Made by a program: the position numbers and the translations under genes. Below are positions 42,621 through 52,960 of a DNA stretch of 64,000 nucleotides, piece by piece. The stretch is taken from assembly GCA_016742255.1 (NCBI GenBank), contig JACVCB010000012.1, positions 1-64,000 on the forward strand, written 5' to 3'. The stretch is from Leptospira sp. Its GTDB lineage: Bacteria; Spirochaetota; Leptospiria; Leptospirales; Leptospiraceae. How positions within the stretch are numbered: the first letter of the stretch is position 1; each line of letters starts with the position of its first letter. The notes below the pieces were generated by a model. The model searched no databases. It saw nothing but the letters and a program-made list of their open reading frames with translations, and was not told the DNA's origin.

Positions 42621-44808
42621 AACCACAGAACATACGTTAGACCTTTTTGGGATGACTTGTGCGAATTGTGCCCTTCGAATTGAGAAGGGCCTTTCCAAAC
42701 TCCCAGGTGTAACGGATGTGAGAGTCAATTTTGCTCGTGAATCGGTTTTCCTTCGGGCAGAAGAACAAATACCAGTTGATACACTCTTAAAAACAGTGGA
42801 GTCTCTTGGTTACCAAGCAACAGAACATGATCCAAACAAACAATCAGAAACAGAAAAAAAACAGAAAGATCACATTCGAGTTTTAAAAATTCGATTCATC
42901 CTTTCTACACTTTTTTCAGTTCCTCTGTTTTATGGAATGGTGACACATTTCCAATTTTTATCATTTTTACCAATGCCCCATATTTTGATGGACCGATGGG
43001 TGCAGATGATCATCGCAACTCCAGTTCAATTTTTGATAGGGTTTCCATTTTATCAATCTGCCTACCGTGCTCTTCGCAATGGAGCAGCGAATATGGATGT
43101 ACTTGTGGTGATTGGAACAACGGCGGCGTATGGGTATAGTATCTTTGGAAAAGATTTATATTTTGAGACCTCAGCTGTCCTCATCACATTTATATTAGGT
43201 GGTAAGTGGATTGAACATATGGCTAAAGGGAAAAGTAGTGATGGGATTAAAGCATTACTTTCACTTCGTCCAGAAACTGCTACAGTGAAATCGAACGGAG
43301 TTTGGACAGAAGTTCCCAATGAATACCTAAAACAAGGCGACTTGGTTCTTGTGAAAGCTCTGGAACGATTTCCAATGGATGGAATTGTTGCAGAAGGAGA
43401 AAGTTTTGCCGATGAATCCATGTTAACTGGTGAGAGTATGCCAGTGGAGAAAAAACTAGGAGATAAAATCCTCGGTGGAACAGTGAATGGGAATGGGTCA
43501 CTGGTTGTGAAAGCTATGAAGGTAGGAAATGATACCACTTTATCCCATATCATCAAATCGGTAGAGGAATCTCTTGGAACCAAAGCTCCCATCCAAAGGA
43601 TTGCCGACCAAATATCAGGTTATTTTGTACCAGTAGTCATTGCCCTTAGTGTCCTAGACTTTTTTGTTTGGTACTTGATTCTGGCACCTGGTGAGATCAC
43701 AAAGGCGATTGAAACAAGTATCGCCATCCTTGTTATTGCATGTCCTTGTGCACTTGGGCTTGCAACTCCAATCTCACTTCTTGTTGGAACAGGAAGAGCC
43801 GCCAAACGCGGGGTACTCTTTCGTAGTGCAGAGGCGTTGGAATCAGTTTCAAAGATCAATATGATCTTTTTTGATAAAACGGGAACTCTCACGGAAGGAA
43901 AACCTAAGGTAACAGGTGTTCTCGCATCTGGCGTTTCGGAAGATCAAAAATCTTTAGTCTTTGGACATGTGCTTGCTATGGAAGAAACTTCTGATCACCC
44001 TTTAGCAAAAGCCATTTTGGCCTTTGGAAAAGAGAAGGACTATCGATCTGGTGATCTTGGGATCGTAAAAACGATCACTTCTCCTGGTGGGGGTATCCAA
44101 ACCGAAATTGAAGGTAATTTATATTATGCCGGTAAACAATCGTTTGTGGAAGAGAAGGGGTTTTTGATTCCAGTCGATATCAAAACTGGTGTCGAAGAGT
44201 GGAAGAATGATGGTGTGAGTTTGGTGTTCGTTGGAATCAAAGGAAAAATTGATGGTATGATCGTTTTTCGCATCGAAGACCAAATCCGTGAATCCGCAAA
44301 ACAAGCGATTGACGACTTACATTCCATTGGAGTAGAACCAGTCCTTCTAACGGGAGACAATCCAATAGCAGCAAACAAAGTCGCGAAATCAGTTGGGATC
44401 ACTGCTGTGTATTCCAGTTTGTTACCCGAAGAAAAAGCAAAAATCATCAAACAACTGAAGGATTCCAATATCCATAGTGCAATGGTGGGAGATGGGATCA
44501 ATGATGCTCCTGCACTTGCTTCTGCTGGTGTCGGTATTGCGATGGGAACAGGATCAGACATTGCCATCAGTACGGCGGATGTTGTACTTGTGAATGGTGA
44601 TATCCAAAGGATTGTGGACTTGATCAAAATCGGTAAGGATACAGTATTGAATATCCGCCAAAATTTTGGATGGGCGCTTGGATACAATTTACTTGGAATT
44701 CCGATTGCTGCTTTTGGTTTACTTGCTCCATGGGTGAGTGGTGCTGCCATGGCGTTTAGTTCTGTGTCCGTTGTCTTCAATGCGCTTCGTATGAGTCGAT
44801 GGAAGTAG
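42586..44808 (+). CDS. copA: Copper-exporting P-type ATPase CopA
   Basis: This 740-residue P1B-1 ATPase pumps Cu(I) out of the cytoplasm. It has an N-terminal HMA domain (MTCANCAL), the TGES phosphatase loop, the CPC metal site (IACPCALGLATP) in helix 6, DKTGTLTEGKP with phospho-Asp, the SDHPLAKA His-Pro locus and GDGINDAPALA. The start is uncertain among GTG 42586, ATG 42592 and TTG 42604, all overlapping the copZ end; I keep the longest. It belongs to the CueR-controlled operon. Confidence 0.93.
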   Translation: MRMVIPLETLNKTTEHTLDLFGMTCANCALRIEKGLSKLPGVTDVRVNFARESVFLRAEEQIPVDTLLKTVESLGYQATEHDPNKQSETEKKQKDHIRVLKIRFILSTLFSVPLFYGMVTHFQFLSFLPMPHILMDRWVQMIIATPVQFLIGFPFYQSAYRALRNGAANMDVLVVIGTTAAYGYSIFGKDLYFETSAVLITFILGGKWIEHMAKGKSSDGIKALLSLRPETATVKSNGVWTEVPNEYLKQGDLVLVKALERFPMDGIVAEGESFADESMLTGESMPVEKKLGDKILGGTVNGNGSLVVKAMKVGNDTTLSHIIKSVEESLGTKAPIQRIADQISGYFVPVVIALSVLDFFVWYLILAPGEITKAIETSIAILVIACPCALGLATPISLLVGTGRAAKRGVLFRSAEALESVSKINMIFFDKTGTLTEGKPKVTGVLASGVSEDQKSLVFGHVLAMEETSDHPLAKAILAFGKEKDYRSGDLGIVKTITSPGGGIQTEIEGNLYYAGKQSFVEEKGFLIPVDIKTGVEEWKNDGVSLVFVGIKGKIDGMIVFRIEDQIRESAKQAIDDLHSIGVEPVLLTGDNPIAANKVAKSVGITAVYSSLLPEEKAKIIKQLKDSNIHSAMVGDGINDAPALASAGVGIAMGTGSDIAISTADVVLVNGDIQRIVDLIKIGKDTVLNIRQNFGWALGYNLLGIPIAAFGLLAPWVSGAAMAFSSVSVVFNALRMSRWK

Positions 44809-44841
44809 GAAAATAAAGAGAGAAACACTAGGAACCAATTC

Positions 44842-45654
44842 GTGGACATTCAATTTATAAAACCTCCTTCTGAATGGGAAACTTTTGTGAAAGAGTTTTG
44901 GGTTTGGAGGGAGGTAAAATCTATCGAATTACCTTGGATCATACCGTCTTACGAATGTGAGATGGTATTTCATTTGGGAGAACCACCGATGGTAGAAACA
45001 GAATCGGGTGAAACCTTTATATTGCCTAAATCCCATCTGGTAGGTCCACAAACAAGAAGGTGGCGTGTTCTCTCACCTTCCCACTTAAACTTAGTCTCCA
45101 TCCGTTTTTATGTGGCATCTCTCTATGCTCTTTTTTCCAAACAAGGTCTACCGTTAAAAAATCAATTTCCTGAAATACCATCTAACAAGCATTTGGATAA
45201 GGTTTTCCAAGGAGCAAAAATTGAGGAAACAGATCTCATCCAATCATTGTCGGAGTACTTAAAGAATTTTCCTGGGAAACAAACAGAAGTTCCGACTTAT
45301 ATTCGATTTGCACTGATGGAATTAACCAATCCCAAAACCAGTATCAATTCGCTTACAAAAAAATTAAGCATCTCAAGAAAACAATTGGAACGAAAATTCC
45401 AGGAGGTTGTGGGACTCAATCCATCCGAATACCGTTCTGTCCATCGCGTTTTATCTCTTGTAAGGAATCCCGAACATTACCAAACAAACAATCCAAATCT
45501 TCGTCTAACCGATATAGCACAGAATTTTGAATATGCAGACCAGTCTCATTTTAATCATGATTTTAAACGGAATTCGGGAACGATCCCAAAAGATTGGTTT
45601 GCAGAATTTGAAAAAATGTCTCATTTTTACAAGCAAACAAACGAGGGAAAGTGA
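44842..45654 (+). CDS. AraC-family transcriptional regulator
   Basis: The 270-residue regulator has an N-terminal sensor domain (residues 1-150) and a C-terminal AraC helix-turn-helix pair: SINSLTKKLSISRKQLERKF and LTDIAQNFEYADQSHFNHDF. The GTG start (44842-44844) has AGGA 8 nt upstream. It is 33 bp after copA and may be read with the copper operon. The ligand is unknown. Confidence 0.88.
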   Translation: MDIQFIKPPSEWETFVKEFWVWREVKSIELPWIIPSYECEMVFHLGEPPMVETESGETFILPKSHLVGPQTRRWRVLSPSHLNLVSIRFYVASLYALFSKQGLPLKNQFPEIPSNKHLDKVFQGAKIEETDLIQSLSEYLKNFPGKQTEVPTYIRFALMELTNPKTSINSLTKKLSISRKQLERKFQEVVGLNPSEYRSVHRVLSLVRNPEHYQTNNPNLRLTDIAQNFEYADQSHFNHDFKRNSGTIPKDWFAEFEKMSHFYKQTNEGK

Positions 45655-45660
45655 TACGAT

Positions 45661-46137
45661 ATGGGTATGATCCAAAACATAATCGATTTCGCATTGAAAT
45701 CCAAATCCAATATTCGGCTTCGCAGTTTGTGTTCTGCTATCACCAGGGGTGACAGAGATAGTTTTGATTTGTTGTTATCCGATGCAGAATTAAAAAAAAT
45801 TTGTTTAACTGAGTCTGCTTTACTACTGGGGCTTGCAGTGGTCGAAGTATCTGATCTTTATTTTCTAAAACGATTACTCGCCATTGGTCTGAATCCCGAC
45901 GAACCAGATAACATGGGTTTGTATCCAATTCATAAAGCCACAGAAACAGGGAATATCGAAGCAGTGGAAGTATTATTGTATGCAGGTGCAAATCCCAATG
46001 CCGCAGATCCGAGTGGTGTCACTGCCTTACACATTGCCAATAGTTTTGATGGACTAGGCGAATTGTCTGACTTACTCATTCGGATGGGTGCAAATATTTA
46101 CCAAAGAGACAAACTCGGAAAACGTTATCTGATGTAA
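45661..46137 (+). CDS. Ankyrin-repeat protein
   Basis: This 158-residue cytosolic protein has about two clear ankyrin repeats (GLYPIHKATETGNIEAVEVL and GVTALHIANSFDG), probably with degenerate ones before. It starts 6 nt after the AraC gene, so the two are likely an operon. The binding partner is not known. Confidence 0.8.
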   Translation: MGMIQNIIDFALKSKSNIRLRSLCSAITRGDRDSFDLLLSDAELKKICLTESALLLGLAVVEVSDLYFLKRLLAIGLNPDEPDNMGLYPIHKATETGNIEAVEVLLYAGANPNAADPSGVTALHIANSFDGLGELSDLLIRMGANIYQRDKLGKRYLM

Positions 46138-46182
46138 CGATTCGTTCTTGTCGTACAACTAGGTGTCGAAATCTTTACGATT

Positions 46183-47361
46183 ATGATAGGAACACCATTT
46201 ACGAAACAGGCAACAAAACTCCTCCTTCTTGGTTCAGGAGAATTAGGAAAGGAGGTAGCAATAGAAGCCAATCGATTGGGTGTCCATGTCATTGCTGTGG
46301 ATCGTTATCCAAATGCACCTGCTATGCTTGTGGCACAAGAGTCTCGTGTCATCAATATGCTCGATCCAAAAGAGTTAGAAGCAACCATACGCGAGTTAAA
46401 GCCAAATTATGTTGTGCCTGAAATTGAAGCCATCCATACAGAAACTTTAGTCCGTTTAGAATCCGAGGGATTCAAAATCATTCCCAGTGCCAAAGCCGTG
46501 AACCTCACTATGAACCGTGAGGGAATTCGAAATTTTGTAGCAAAAGAATTAGGTTTAAAAACATCTGCTTATCTATTTGCAGATACAGAAGATGATTTTT
46601 CAAAAGCCATCCATACGATTGGATACCCTTGTGTGGTAAAACCCATCATGAGTTCTTCTGGAAAAGGACAGAGTTTGGTCAAAACAGAATCTGACATCCA
46701 GAAAGCTTGGGAATACGGCCAAACAGGAGGGCGCACTGGCAAAGGGAAGATGATCATTGAAGAGTTCATTCCTTTTGATTTTGAAATTACTTTACTCACA
46801 ATACGTCACATTGGTGGTACAAGTTTTTTACCACCAATAGGGCATAGACAAGTTAATGGAGATTATGTGGAGTCTTGGATGCCCCAGCCAATGTCAAACT
46901 TAGCATTAGAATCTGCAAAACAAATTGCTGAAAAAGTAACCACAGGGCTTGGTGGTTTTGGAATCTTCGGTGTAGAACTTTTTGTCCAAGGGGACGAAGT
47001 GTACTTTAGTGAGGTTTCTCCAAGACCACATGACACAGGACTTGTCACCCTGATCTCTCAAAATATTTCTGAATTTTCATTGCACGCGAGAGCACTACTT
47101 GGCCTACCAATCCCTGAACTCATATTCCAAACACCAGCCGCTAGTTCTGCGATCTTACTCGAAGGAGATACCAAGTCACCTGAATACGTGGGACTAAAGG
47201 AAGCTTTGTCGATTCCAGGAGTTGACATTCGTATTTTTGGAAAACCAGAAGTGGTTGGAAAACGCCGAATGGGAGTTAGCTTAGCACTTGGCAAAACCAT
47301 TGAGGAAGCAAAAGAAAAGGCTAATCGTGCAAGGGACTTCATCCAATTAAAAACTTCCTAA
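46183..47361 (+). CDS. purT: Formate-dependent phosphoribosylglycinamide formyltransferase PurT
   Basis: PurT makes formyl-glycinamide ribonucleotide from GAR, formate and ATP in purine synthesis, as the alternative to PurN. The 392-residue length is typical. The ATP-grasp fold is clear: [17 protein letters not shown] near the start, the [17 protein letters not shown] loop, the [14 protein letters not shown] segment ([11 protein letters not shown]), and [10 protein letters not shown]. It stands 45 bp after the ankyrin gene. Confidence 0.95.
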   Translation: MIGTPFTKQATKLLLLGSGELGKEVAIEANRLGVHVIAVDRYPNAPAMLVAQESRVINMLDPKELEATIRELKPNYVVPEIEAIHTETLVRLESEGFKIIPSAKAVNLTMNREGIRNFVAKELGLKTSAYLFADTEDDFSKAIHTIGYPCVVKPIMSSSGKGQSLVKTESDIQKAWEYGQTGGRTGKGKMIIEEFIPFDFEITLLTIRHIGGTSFLPPIGHRQVNGDYVESWMPQPMSNLALESAKQIAEKVTTGLGGFGIFGVELFVQGDEVYFSEVSPRPHDTGLVTLISQNISEFSLHARALLGLPIPELIFQTPAASSAILLEGDTKSPEYVGLKEALSIPGVDIRIFGKPEVVGKRRMGVSLALGKTIEEAKEKANRARDFIQLKTS

Positions 47362-47403
47362 TGGGAACATCTGAAAGGATTAATCGATTGACCAACACAG
47401 ATT

Positions 47404-48153
47404 TTATTTCAGTGTTTCGTTTTGATTGATGGTTTGGGTTTTGAAATTTGTCATTTTGTCTTCATAGATACTTTCTTCTCGGAAGGGGAGAAAGGCATTG
47501 TCGTAATGGATGGCGAGGTATTTGGAACTCGGACCAAAACCACGAATGAGTTCTGATTCAATGGTATCAAAATCGTAAAACTCTACGGAATCCATGTACT
47601 GTCCATCATGGAGTAAGTTTAAAAAAATAACAAACTTGCCAGAATGTTTTAAAATCTTTAGAGCAAACAACATTTCTCTCAGTTTCAAAAGATACAAATA
47701 GGGACGTATGTTCCTTGCCATCACCAATTTTTGTTCCGCTTCACTGACATCACGTAACGCCAAACGTAAAAAAGCCTTGGTTTGTGTTTTTTCTTTGTCT
47801 CTTGCTTTTCTGCCAAGTAACTCAAGTTCACTTCGAACAAGTGTTATGTTTTTTGTAAGGATTTTATCATAAAGTTGGATGAGTTTGTATTGTGTTGAAC
47901 GAACAGCAAGGTAAGCTTCTCCATAATTTCCTTGGATATGAAGGCTTTTGAAGCGTAGGTATTCATCGATGATGTTTCGGTATTCTATTTTATCTTCCGC
48001 GTCTCCTAAATGGATGACACTGGAATCGAGGGAACGAACGAGGAGGTAGTTTTCTTCTGCACCAAAGGCCACTTGTAAGTTTCCATTGGAGTAGGACGAG
48101 TCCACTCCTAACAAACAAAGGCCTCCTAGTAAATACAAAAGATAAGTTCGCAC
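47404..48153 (-). CDS. Hypothetical exported protein
   Basis: The 249-residue protein has a signal peptide (residues 1-22) and a long helical body (about residues 55-165, rich in Leu, Lys and Glu, with IHIQGNYGEAYLAVR-like helices), then a C-terminal part with HDGQYMDSVEFYDFDTIE. I recognise no family. The helical middle could be a coiled coil or TPR-like array. It probably belongs to the periplasmic or outer-membrane compartment. Confidence 0.65.
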   Translation of the reverse strand: MRTYLLYLLGGLCLLGVDSSYSNGNLQVAFGAEENYLLVRSLDSSVIHLGDAEDKIEYRNIIDEYLRFKSLHIQGNYGEAYLAVRSTQYKLIQLYDKILTKNITLVRSELELLGRKARDKEKTQTKAFLRLALRDVSEAEQKLVMARNIRPYLYLLKLREMLFALKILKHSGKFVIFLNLLHDGQYMDSVEFYDFDTIESELIRGFGPSSKYLAIHYDNAFLPFREESIYEDKMTNFKTQTINQNETLK

Positions 48154-48339
48154 AGTACAGTTTCGGTCTTTTGGGAGTCCAAAAAAAGTTCATAATTTCT
48201 AACGTTTGTGCCTTAGTGATTATGTCAGAAATTTTTCATTAAATCCTTAAAAAACACATTTGATTCCAATTCTTTCTACTCGTCCTTTCGGATACTTTTT
48301 GCATCTTGGTTTTATCTCTACTCTCCCTTCGGAAATTAT

Positions 48340-49836
48340 ATGATCAAAATATCTGGCTTAAACAAACAATTCAATGGTAACGTTTTATTTGATGATTTAC
48401 AATTCAGTGTGAATCGGGGGGAAAGGGTTGGACTTGTCGGTCGGAATGGACATGGAAAATCAACCCTTGTCCAAATCATCCAAGGAAAAACCGAACCTGA
48501 TTCGGGAAACATCACCATTCCCAAAGGATACCGCATCGGCCACTTGGAACAACATTTGGTCTTCACCAAACCAACCGTACTCGAAGAATGTGCACTGGGT
48601 CTACCGGAAGGGGATGAGTACGAAACATGGAAGGTAGAACGCATTTTATTTGGTCTTGGTTTCTCCGAAAAAGACATGGAACGTAGCCCCGAAGAGTTTT
48701 CCGGTGGGTACCAAATCCGAATGAACTTGGCAAAACTTTTAGTGTCTGCACCCGATATGCTCATCTTGGATGAACCTAACAACTATTTGGACATTGTCAC
48801 CATACGTTGGTTAGAGGAATTCCTTAAGGAATGGGAAGGAGAGATCATTCTCATCACACACGATCGAAGTTTTATGGACAGTGTTGTGACTCATACAGTC
48901 GCCATCCACCGTACAAAGGCAATCAAAGTGCAAGGTGATACTGAAAAGTTGTACACTCAAATCAACCAAGCCGAAGAAATTTATGAAAAAACTCGATTGA
49001 ATGAAGCCAAAAAACGCAAACAAGAAGAGATGTTCATCGCTAAGTTCAAAGCAAAAGCAAGTTTTGCAAGTCGCACACAATCTCGTGTCAAAAAATTAGA
49101 AAAACAAGGTGAGATGAAGGCACTTGATACCATTGAAGATATGGAATTGTATTTTAATAGTGCGCCTTTTTCCGCCAACCAAATGTTAAGCGTAGAGGAT
49201 GTCTCATTTTCTTATGATGGAAAATCTCCTTTTTTGTTTGAAAATTTTTCCATCAGTGTTGGGCCAGAAGATCGAATTTGTATCATCGGAAAAAACGGAA
49301 AAGGAAAATCAACCCTTCTCAAATTGATAGCGGGTGAACTCACTCCTGTGACGGGTAGTGTGAAAAAACACCCTATCTTAAAAGAAGGATACTTTGGGCA
49401 AACAAACAAACTGAACATGAACGAAAGTAATACGGTTGTCCAAGAAATTATGAGTGCTGATCCCAACTGTTCGGAAGGGAAAGCTCGTAATATTGCCGGT
49501 GGTTTGATGTTTTCGGAAGACCTTGCCTTAAAAAGAATCAAAGTGCTTTCTGGGGGAGAAAAGAGCCGAGTGTTACTTGGAAAAATCCTTGTGACTCCTT
49601 GCCACTTACTCTACTTAGATGAGCCCACAAACCACTTGGACATGCAATCTTGTGACTCGCTCATTGAGGCGATTGATAACTTTGATGGATCTGTGATCAT
49701 GGTTACCCACAACGAAATGCACTTGCGCGCTGTGGCCACAAAACTCATTGTATTCGATGATGACCGAGTTTTTGTCTATGATGGTGGTTATGACGACTTC
49801 CTCAGTGACATTGGCTGGAAGGATGAAACCGTTTGA
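48340..49836 (+). CDS. ABC-F ATPase (translation-associated, Uup/YbiT/EttA type)
   Basis: The 498-residue protein has two ABC nucleotide-binding domains and no membrane part. Walker A motifs are GRNGHGKST and GKNGKGKST; signatures are FSGGYQIRM and LSGGEKSRV; Walker B ends [11 protein letters not shown] and [12 protein letters not shown] helical linker ([20 protein letters not shown]) lies between. ABC-F proteins act on the ribosome, for release of stalled complexes or antibiotic resistance. Which class this is cannot be fixed here. The stop overlaps the next ABC gene (TTGA). Confidence 0.9.
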   Translation: MIKISGLNKQFNGNVLFDDLQFSVNRGERVGLVGRNGHGKSTLVQIIQGKTEPDSGNITIPKGYRIGHLEQHLVFTKPTVLEECALGLPEGDEYETWKVERILFGLGFSEKDMERSPEEFSGGYQIRMNLAKLLVSAPDMLILDEPNNYLDIVTIRWLEEFLKEWEGEIILITHDRSFMDSVVTHTVAIHRTKAIKVQGDTEKLYTQINQAEEIYEKTRLNEAKKRKQEEMFIAKFKAKASFASRTQSRVKKLEKQGEMKALDTIEDMELYFNSAPFSANQMLSVEDVSFSYDGKSPFLFENFSISVGPEDRICIIGKNGKGKSTLLKLIAGELTPVTGSVKKHPILKEGYFGQTNKLNMNESNTVVQEIMSADPNCSEGKARNIAGGLMFSEDLALKRIKVLSGGEKSRVLLGKILVTPCHLLYLDEPTNHLDMQSCDSLIEAIDNFDGSVIMVTHNEMHLRAVATKLIVFDDDRVFVYDGGYDDFLSDIGWKDETV

Positions 49837-50759
49837 AACCAATCCTAACTGTAAAACAAGTTTCCAAGTCCTATGACAATGGTTTCCAAGCACTCAAATC
49901 AGTGAATTGGGAAGTGGGTGAGGGAGAGATCCATGCCTTACTTGGACCCAATGGTGCTGGGAAAACCACTTTAATCAATTTGATCTGTGGGATCGTATCA
50001 CCTAGTGCCGGTGAGGTGAAGGTCTCTGGATACGATATCATCCAAGATTTCAAAAAAACAAGGTCTCTCATTGGACTTGTCCCACAAGAACTCAGTGTCC
50101 ATGCTTTTGAAACCGTTTGGGCGAGTGTGAGTTTTACTCGTGGTTTGTATGGAAAACCAGCAAATCCTAAATACATCGAAGAAGTATTAAAATCCCTTTC
50201 CCTTTGGGACAAAAAAGACCAAAGGATCATGACTTTATCTGGTGGGATGAAACGAAGGGTTTTAATCGCCAAAGCATTGTCACACGAACCAAAAATTTTG
50301 TTTTTGGATGAACCAAGTGCTGGTGTGGATGTGGAACTACGAAAGGATATGTGGAAGATTGTAGAATCCCTTCGTAAAAATGGTGTCACCATCATCCTCA
50401 CAACCCATTATATCGAAGAAGCAGAGTTAATTGCCGACCGTATCTCTGTGATCCGTAAGGGAGAAATTTTCCTCACCGAAAACAAAGACAAACTCATGAA
50501 ACAATTGGGAACCAAACAATTGCGGATTGAATTGAAAAAATCAATCAAATCGATTCCAAAGTCGTTATCAAAGTACAAACTAGAACTTTCAGATAACAAT
50601 ACCACCTTTGTATTCACGTATGATCGTTCGGATGATAGTAGTGTGATGACCAAACTTTTGGATGATCTCAAAAAAGAAAAAATCCAATTCAGTGATTTGA
50701 GTACAAAACAAAGTAGCTTAGAAGAAATTTTTGTTCAGTTATTACAGGAGCCCGTATGA
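49833..50759 (+). CDS. ABC-2 exporter ATP-binding subunit
   Basis: This 308-residue ATPase has Walker A (GPNGAGKTT), the signature LSGGMKRRV and Walker B ([12 protein letters not shown]) followed by the H-loop THYIEEAE. It belongs to the ABC-2/DrrA-type family of drug or polymer exporters. The start is TTG at 49833, overlapping the ABC-F stop by 4 nt, with GGAAGGA upstream. It also overlaps the permease by 4 nt (ATGA), so the two are coupled. Confidence 0.92.
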   Translation: MKPILTVKQVSKSYDNGFQALKSVNWEVGEGEIHALLGPNGAGKTTLINLICGIVSPSAGEVKVSGYDIIQDFKKTRSLIGLVPQELSVHAFETVWASVSFTRGLYGKPANPKYIEEVLKSLSLWDKKDQRIMTLSGGMKRRVLIAKALSHEPKILFLDEPSAGVDVELRKDMWKIVESLRKNGVTIILTTHYIEEAELIADRISVIRKGEIFLTENKDKLMKQLGTKQLRIELKKSIKSIPKSLSKYKLELSDNNTTFVFTYDRSDDSSVMTKLLDDLKKEKIQFSDLSTKQSSLEEIFVQLLQEPV

Positions 50760-51517
50760 ATTTCCATGCAATCCAAGCGATTTATCAATTTGAAATGGCT
50801 CGTACATTTCGTACGTTATTACAAAGTATAGCCTCTCCTGTTTTATCTACATCTTTGTACTTCATTGTATTTGGATCTGCGATTGGGTCTCGGATCCAAG
50901 AGATTGATGGAATCCATTATGGAAGTTTTATTGTACCAGGCCTTGTGATGTTATCACTCCTCACAGAAAGTATTTCCAATGCATCCTTTGGGATTTATTT
51001 TCCCAAGTTCAATGGAACCATTTATGAAATCCTTTCGGCACCTGTGACCATGTGGGAAGTGGTGATTGGGTATGTGGGAGCTGCGGCCACTAAATCACTG
51101 ATGCTCGGGATTCTTATGCTCATCACTGCTTCTTTTTTTGTTCCCATTCGCATTGACCATCCATTTCTAATGGTATTTTTTCTTTTACTAACCTGCATTA
51201 GTTTTAGTTTGTTTGGGTTTGTGATTGGGATTTGGGCTGACAGTTTTGAAAAACTACAAATGATTCCGATGCTTGTTATCACTCCTCTTGTATTTCTCGG
51301 TGGGAGTTTTTATTCCATCCAAATGTTACCCAGTTTTTGGCAAAAAATCAGTATGTTTAACCCCGTATTGTATTTGGTGAGTGGGTTTCGTTATAGTTTT
51401 TTTGAACGAGCGGATGTTGCTTTGTCAGTGAGTATTGGGATGATCCTTGTGTTCCTTTCGGTTTGTTTGACAGTCACATGGCTTATCTTTCGTTCTGGGT
51501 ACAAAATCAAAAATTAA
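50756..51517 (+). CDS. ABC-2 type transporter permease
   Basis: The 253-residue membrane protein has six hydrophobic segments and the ABC-2 membrane pattern ([45 protein letters not shown]). With the upstream ATPase it forms an exporter of unknown substrate (drug, lipid or polysaccharide). Confidence 0.9.
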   Translation: MNFHAIQAIYQFEMARTFRTLLQSIASPVLSTSLYFIVFGSAIGSRIQEIDGIHYGSFIVPGLVMLSLLTESISNASFGIYFPKFNGTIYEILSAPVTMWEVVIGYVGAAATKSLMLGILMLITASFFVPIRIDHPFLMVFFLLLTCISFSLFGFVIGIWADSFEKLQMIPMLVITPLVFLGGSFYSIQMLPSFWQKISMFNPVLYLVSGFRYSFFERADVALSVSIGMILVFLSVCLTVTWLIFRSGYKIKN

Positions 51518-51553
51518 GATCCCTAGAATCTTCGATTCGTACCCTCCGATTCC

Positions 51554-51593
51554 CCTTAGGAACCCAACCAATTATTTGGTGAGGATCCTAAGG
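51554..51593. repeat. Long inverted repeat between convergent genes
   Basis: CCTTAGGA (51554-51561) and TCCTAAGG (51586-51593) pair perfectly, with a second stem ACCAA/TTGGT inside. The element reaches into the end of the Sco1 gene. No U-run follows, so a terminator role is unsure; it may act as an RNA-stability or convergent-stop element. Confidence 0.4.
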
Positions 51594-52291
51594 TCTGCAA
51601 CTAACCTCTGTATATCGCCCGTACCTTTGGCGCGGTAAATCCCACGAAGGTATTTGTTCCCATCAAATAAAAAAATATTTTCGGTATGCACAAATTCGTA
51701 TTTGTTTTTTTCCACAGAAAATCCTTCGACTTCCGCCCCACATGTGGTTTTGGCAAACGATTCAATGTCCAAAAGTTCCCCTGTATAAAAATTCCAGTTT
51801 GGGTTTTGGATTTTGTAGAGAGTGCGGTACTTGGAAAGAACTGCGGGTGTGTCTTCCTTTGGATTGATGGAGATGGAATGAATTTCTAAGTCTTTGAATT
51901 CGGCTAACTGTGGTTCAATTTGGATGATATTTTTTGTGATCATCGGACAAATCCCACGACAGGTTGCATAAAAGAAAACAACCAAACTGATTTTAGGGGA
52001 ATGTTCTCTGAGTAGGATTTGGTTTCCCAAATGATTTATGAGTTTGAATCCTTCGGGGATTTGGTGTAAGTCAGAGGTTTCGTTTGGAACTTTTGTCCAA
52101 ATGGGATCAAAGTCTTTTCCTGAAAAATAAGGCAAAGAATCCGTCTCGGGAGAAGACTGGTTTTCTTTACAAGTTCCCAAAACAAACAAACTCACCAAAC
52201 AGAAAAGAAAGATGGAAATGGATCTAAGAATCGATTTCTGAAAAAAGAAATTTGGTTTTATCAGATTAAGGTTTGGTTTTGTTTCATTCAT
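51572..52291 (-). CDS. SCO1/SenC-type copper metallochaperone lipoprotein
   Basis: This 239-residue thioredoxin-fold protein carries the Sco copper ligands: Cys-x3-Cys in TCRGICPM and a His in EFVHTENIFLFD. It delivers copper to the CuA site of cytochrome oxidase outside the membrane. A signal peptide ends in VLGTC, so it is probably lipid-anchored. It is convergent with the ABC permease gene and may link with the copper genes at 41489-44808. Confidence 0.9.
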   Translation of the reverse strand: MNETKPNLNLIKPNFFFQKSILRSISIFLFCLVSLFVLGTCKENQSSPETDSLPYFSGKDFDPIWTKVPNETSDLHQIPEGFKLINHLGNQILLREHSPKISLVVFFYATCRGICPMITKNIIQIEPQLAEFKDLEIHSISINPKEDTPAVLSKYRTLYKIQNPNWNFYTGELLDIESFAKTTCGAEVEGFSVEKNKYEFVHTENIFLFDGNKYLRGIYRAKGTGDIQRLVADLRILTK

Positions 52292-52324
52292 TTGTAAAAG
52301 GGTACCTTCCCTTAAATCGACTTA

Positions 52325-52960
52325 TCAAAGTTTGGTGGTAGTGTTAGGAGAGTTAATGCCCGTTTGGTTCACTGTCTCTTCTGGGATGGGATCACAGAGT
52401 TTACTCCCTGGACGGCCAAAACTTTCTCCCGATTCCAAAAACACTTGGTTCAAATAAATTTGTCCTCGTTTGTTCCATTTTTTCACCACCTTTGGTTTTC
52501 CAGAGGGGAAGAAGGTTTGGTAGGTTGCCAATTGTCCATTGTCAAAGTATTCAAAATGTTCGCCGACAGGGACTCCCATTTCATATTCTGAAGATTGGCG
52601 GATTTGGCCCGATGGGAAATACAAGGTTTGGGTTCCATGTTTTTGCCCGTACCGAATGTGCCGAGATTCGAGTAAGACACCCGAAAAGGATTTTACCGTA
52701 TAACTTCCGTGAGGTACACCTTTGTAAAATTCGGTTTCATAGGTTTCGGCAAGGACGGCATTTTCGGCCACGTAAAACCCATTGAATGGTTTTCCCTTGT
52801 ACAATAGAAAATGGTTTTGGTCTTCCGAAAGGTCTTTGTCCCCTTGTTTGACCGTTTCTTTGCCACAAGACAAACAAAGGAAAAACAAAAGAGAAACAAA
52901 GACAAATCGAAGTGGGAACAACAAAATCTTGTTAGTTGGAAACCGTTCCTGGAGTTCCAT
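52325..52960 (-). CDS. YwqK/MORN-like repeat lipoprotein
   Basis: The 211-residue protein has a signal peptide ending CLSCGK (a lipobox) and several MORN/YwqK-type repeats of the form G-x-x-x-x-Y-F-x-x-G-Q (TLYFPSGQIRQSS, HFEYFDNGQLATYQT, TFFPSGKPKVV). Such repeats form a beta solenoid. The start is the ATG at 52960, which is inside the end of the YHYH gene (28 bp overlap). The function is unknown; related repeats are sometimes filed as YwqK antitoxin-like, but I see no toxin partner. Confidence 0.78.
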   Translation of the reverse strand: MELQERFPTNKILLFPLRFVFVSLLFFLCLSCGKETVKQGDKDLSEDQNHFLLYKGKPFNGFYVAENAVLAETYETEFYKGVPHGSYTVKSFSGVLLESRHIRYGQKHGTQTLYFPSGQIRQSSEYEMGVPVGEHFEYFDNGQLATYQTFFPSGKPKVVKKWNKRGQIYLNQVFLESGESFGRPGSKLCDPIPEETVNQTGINSPNTTTKL

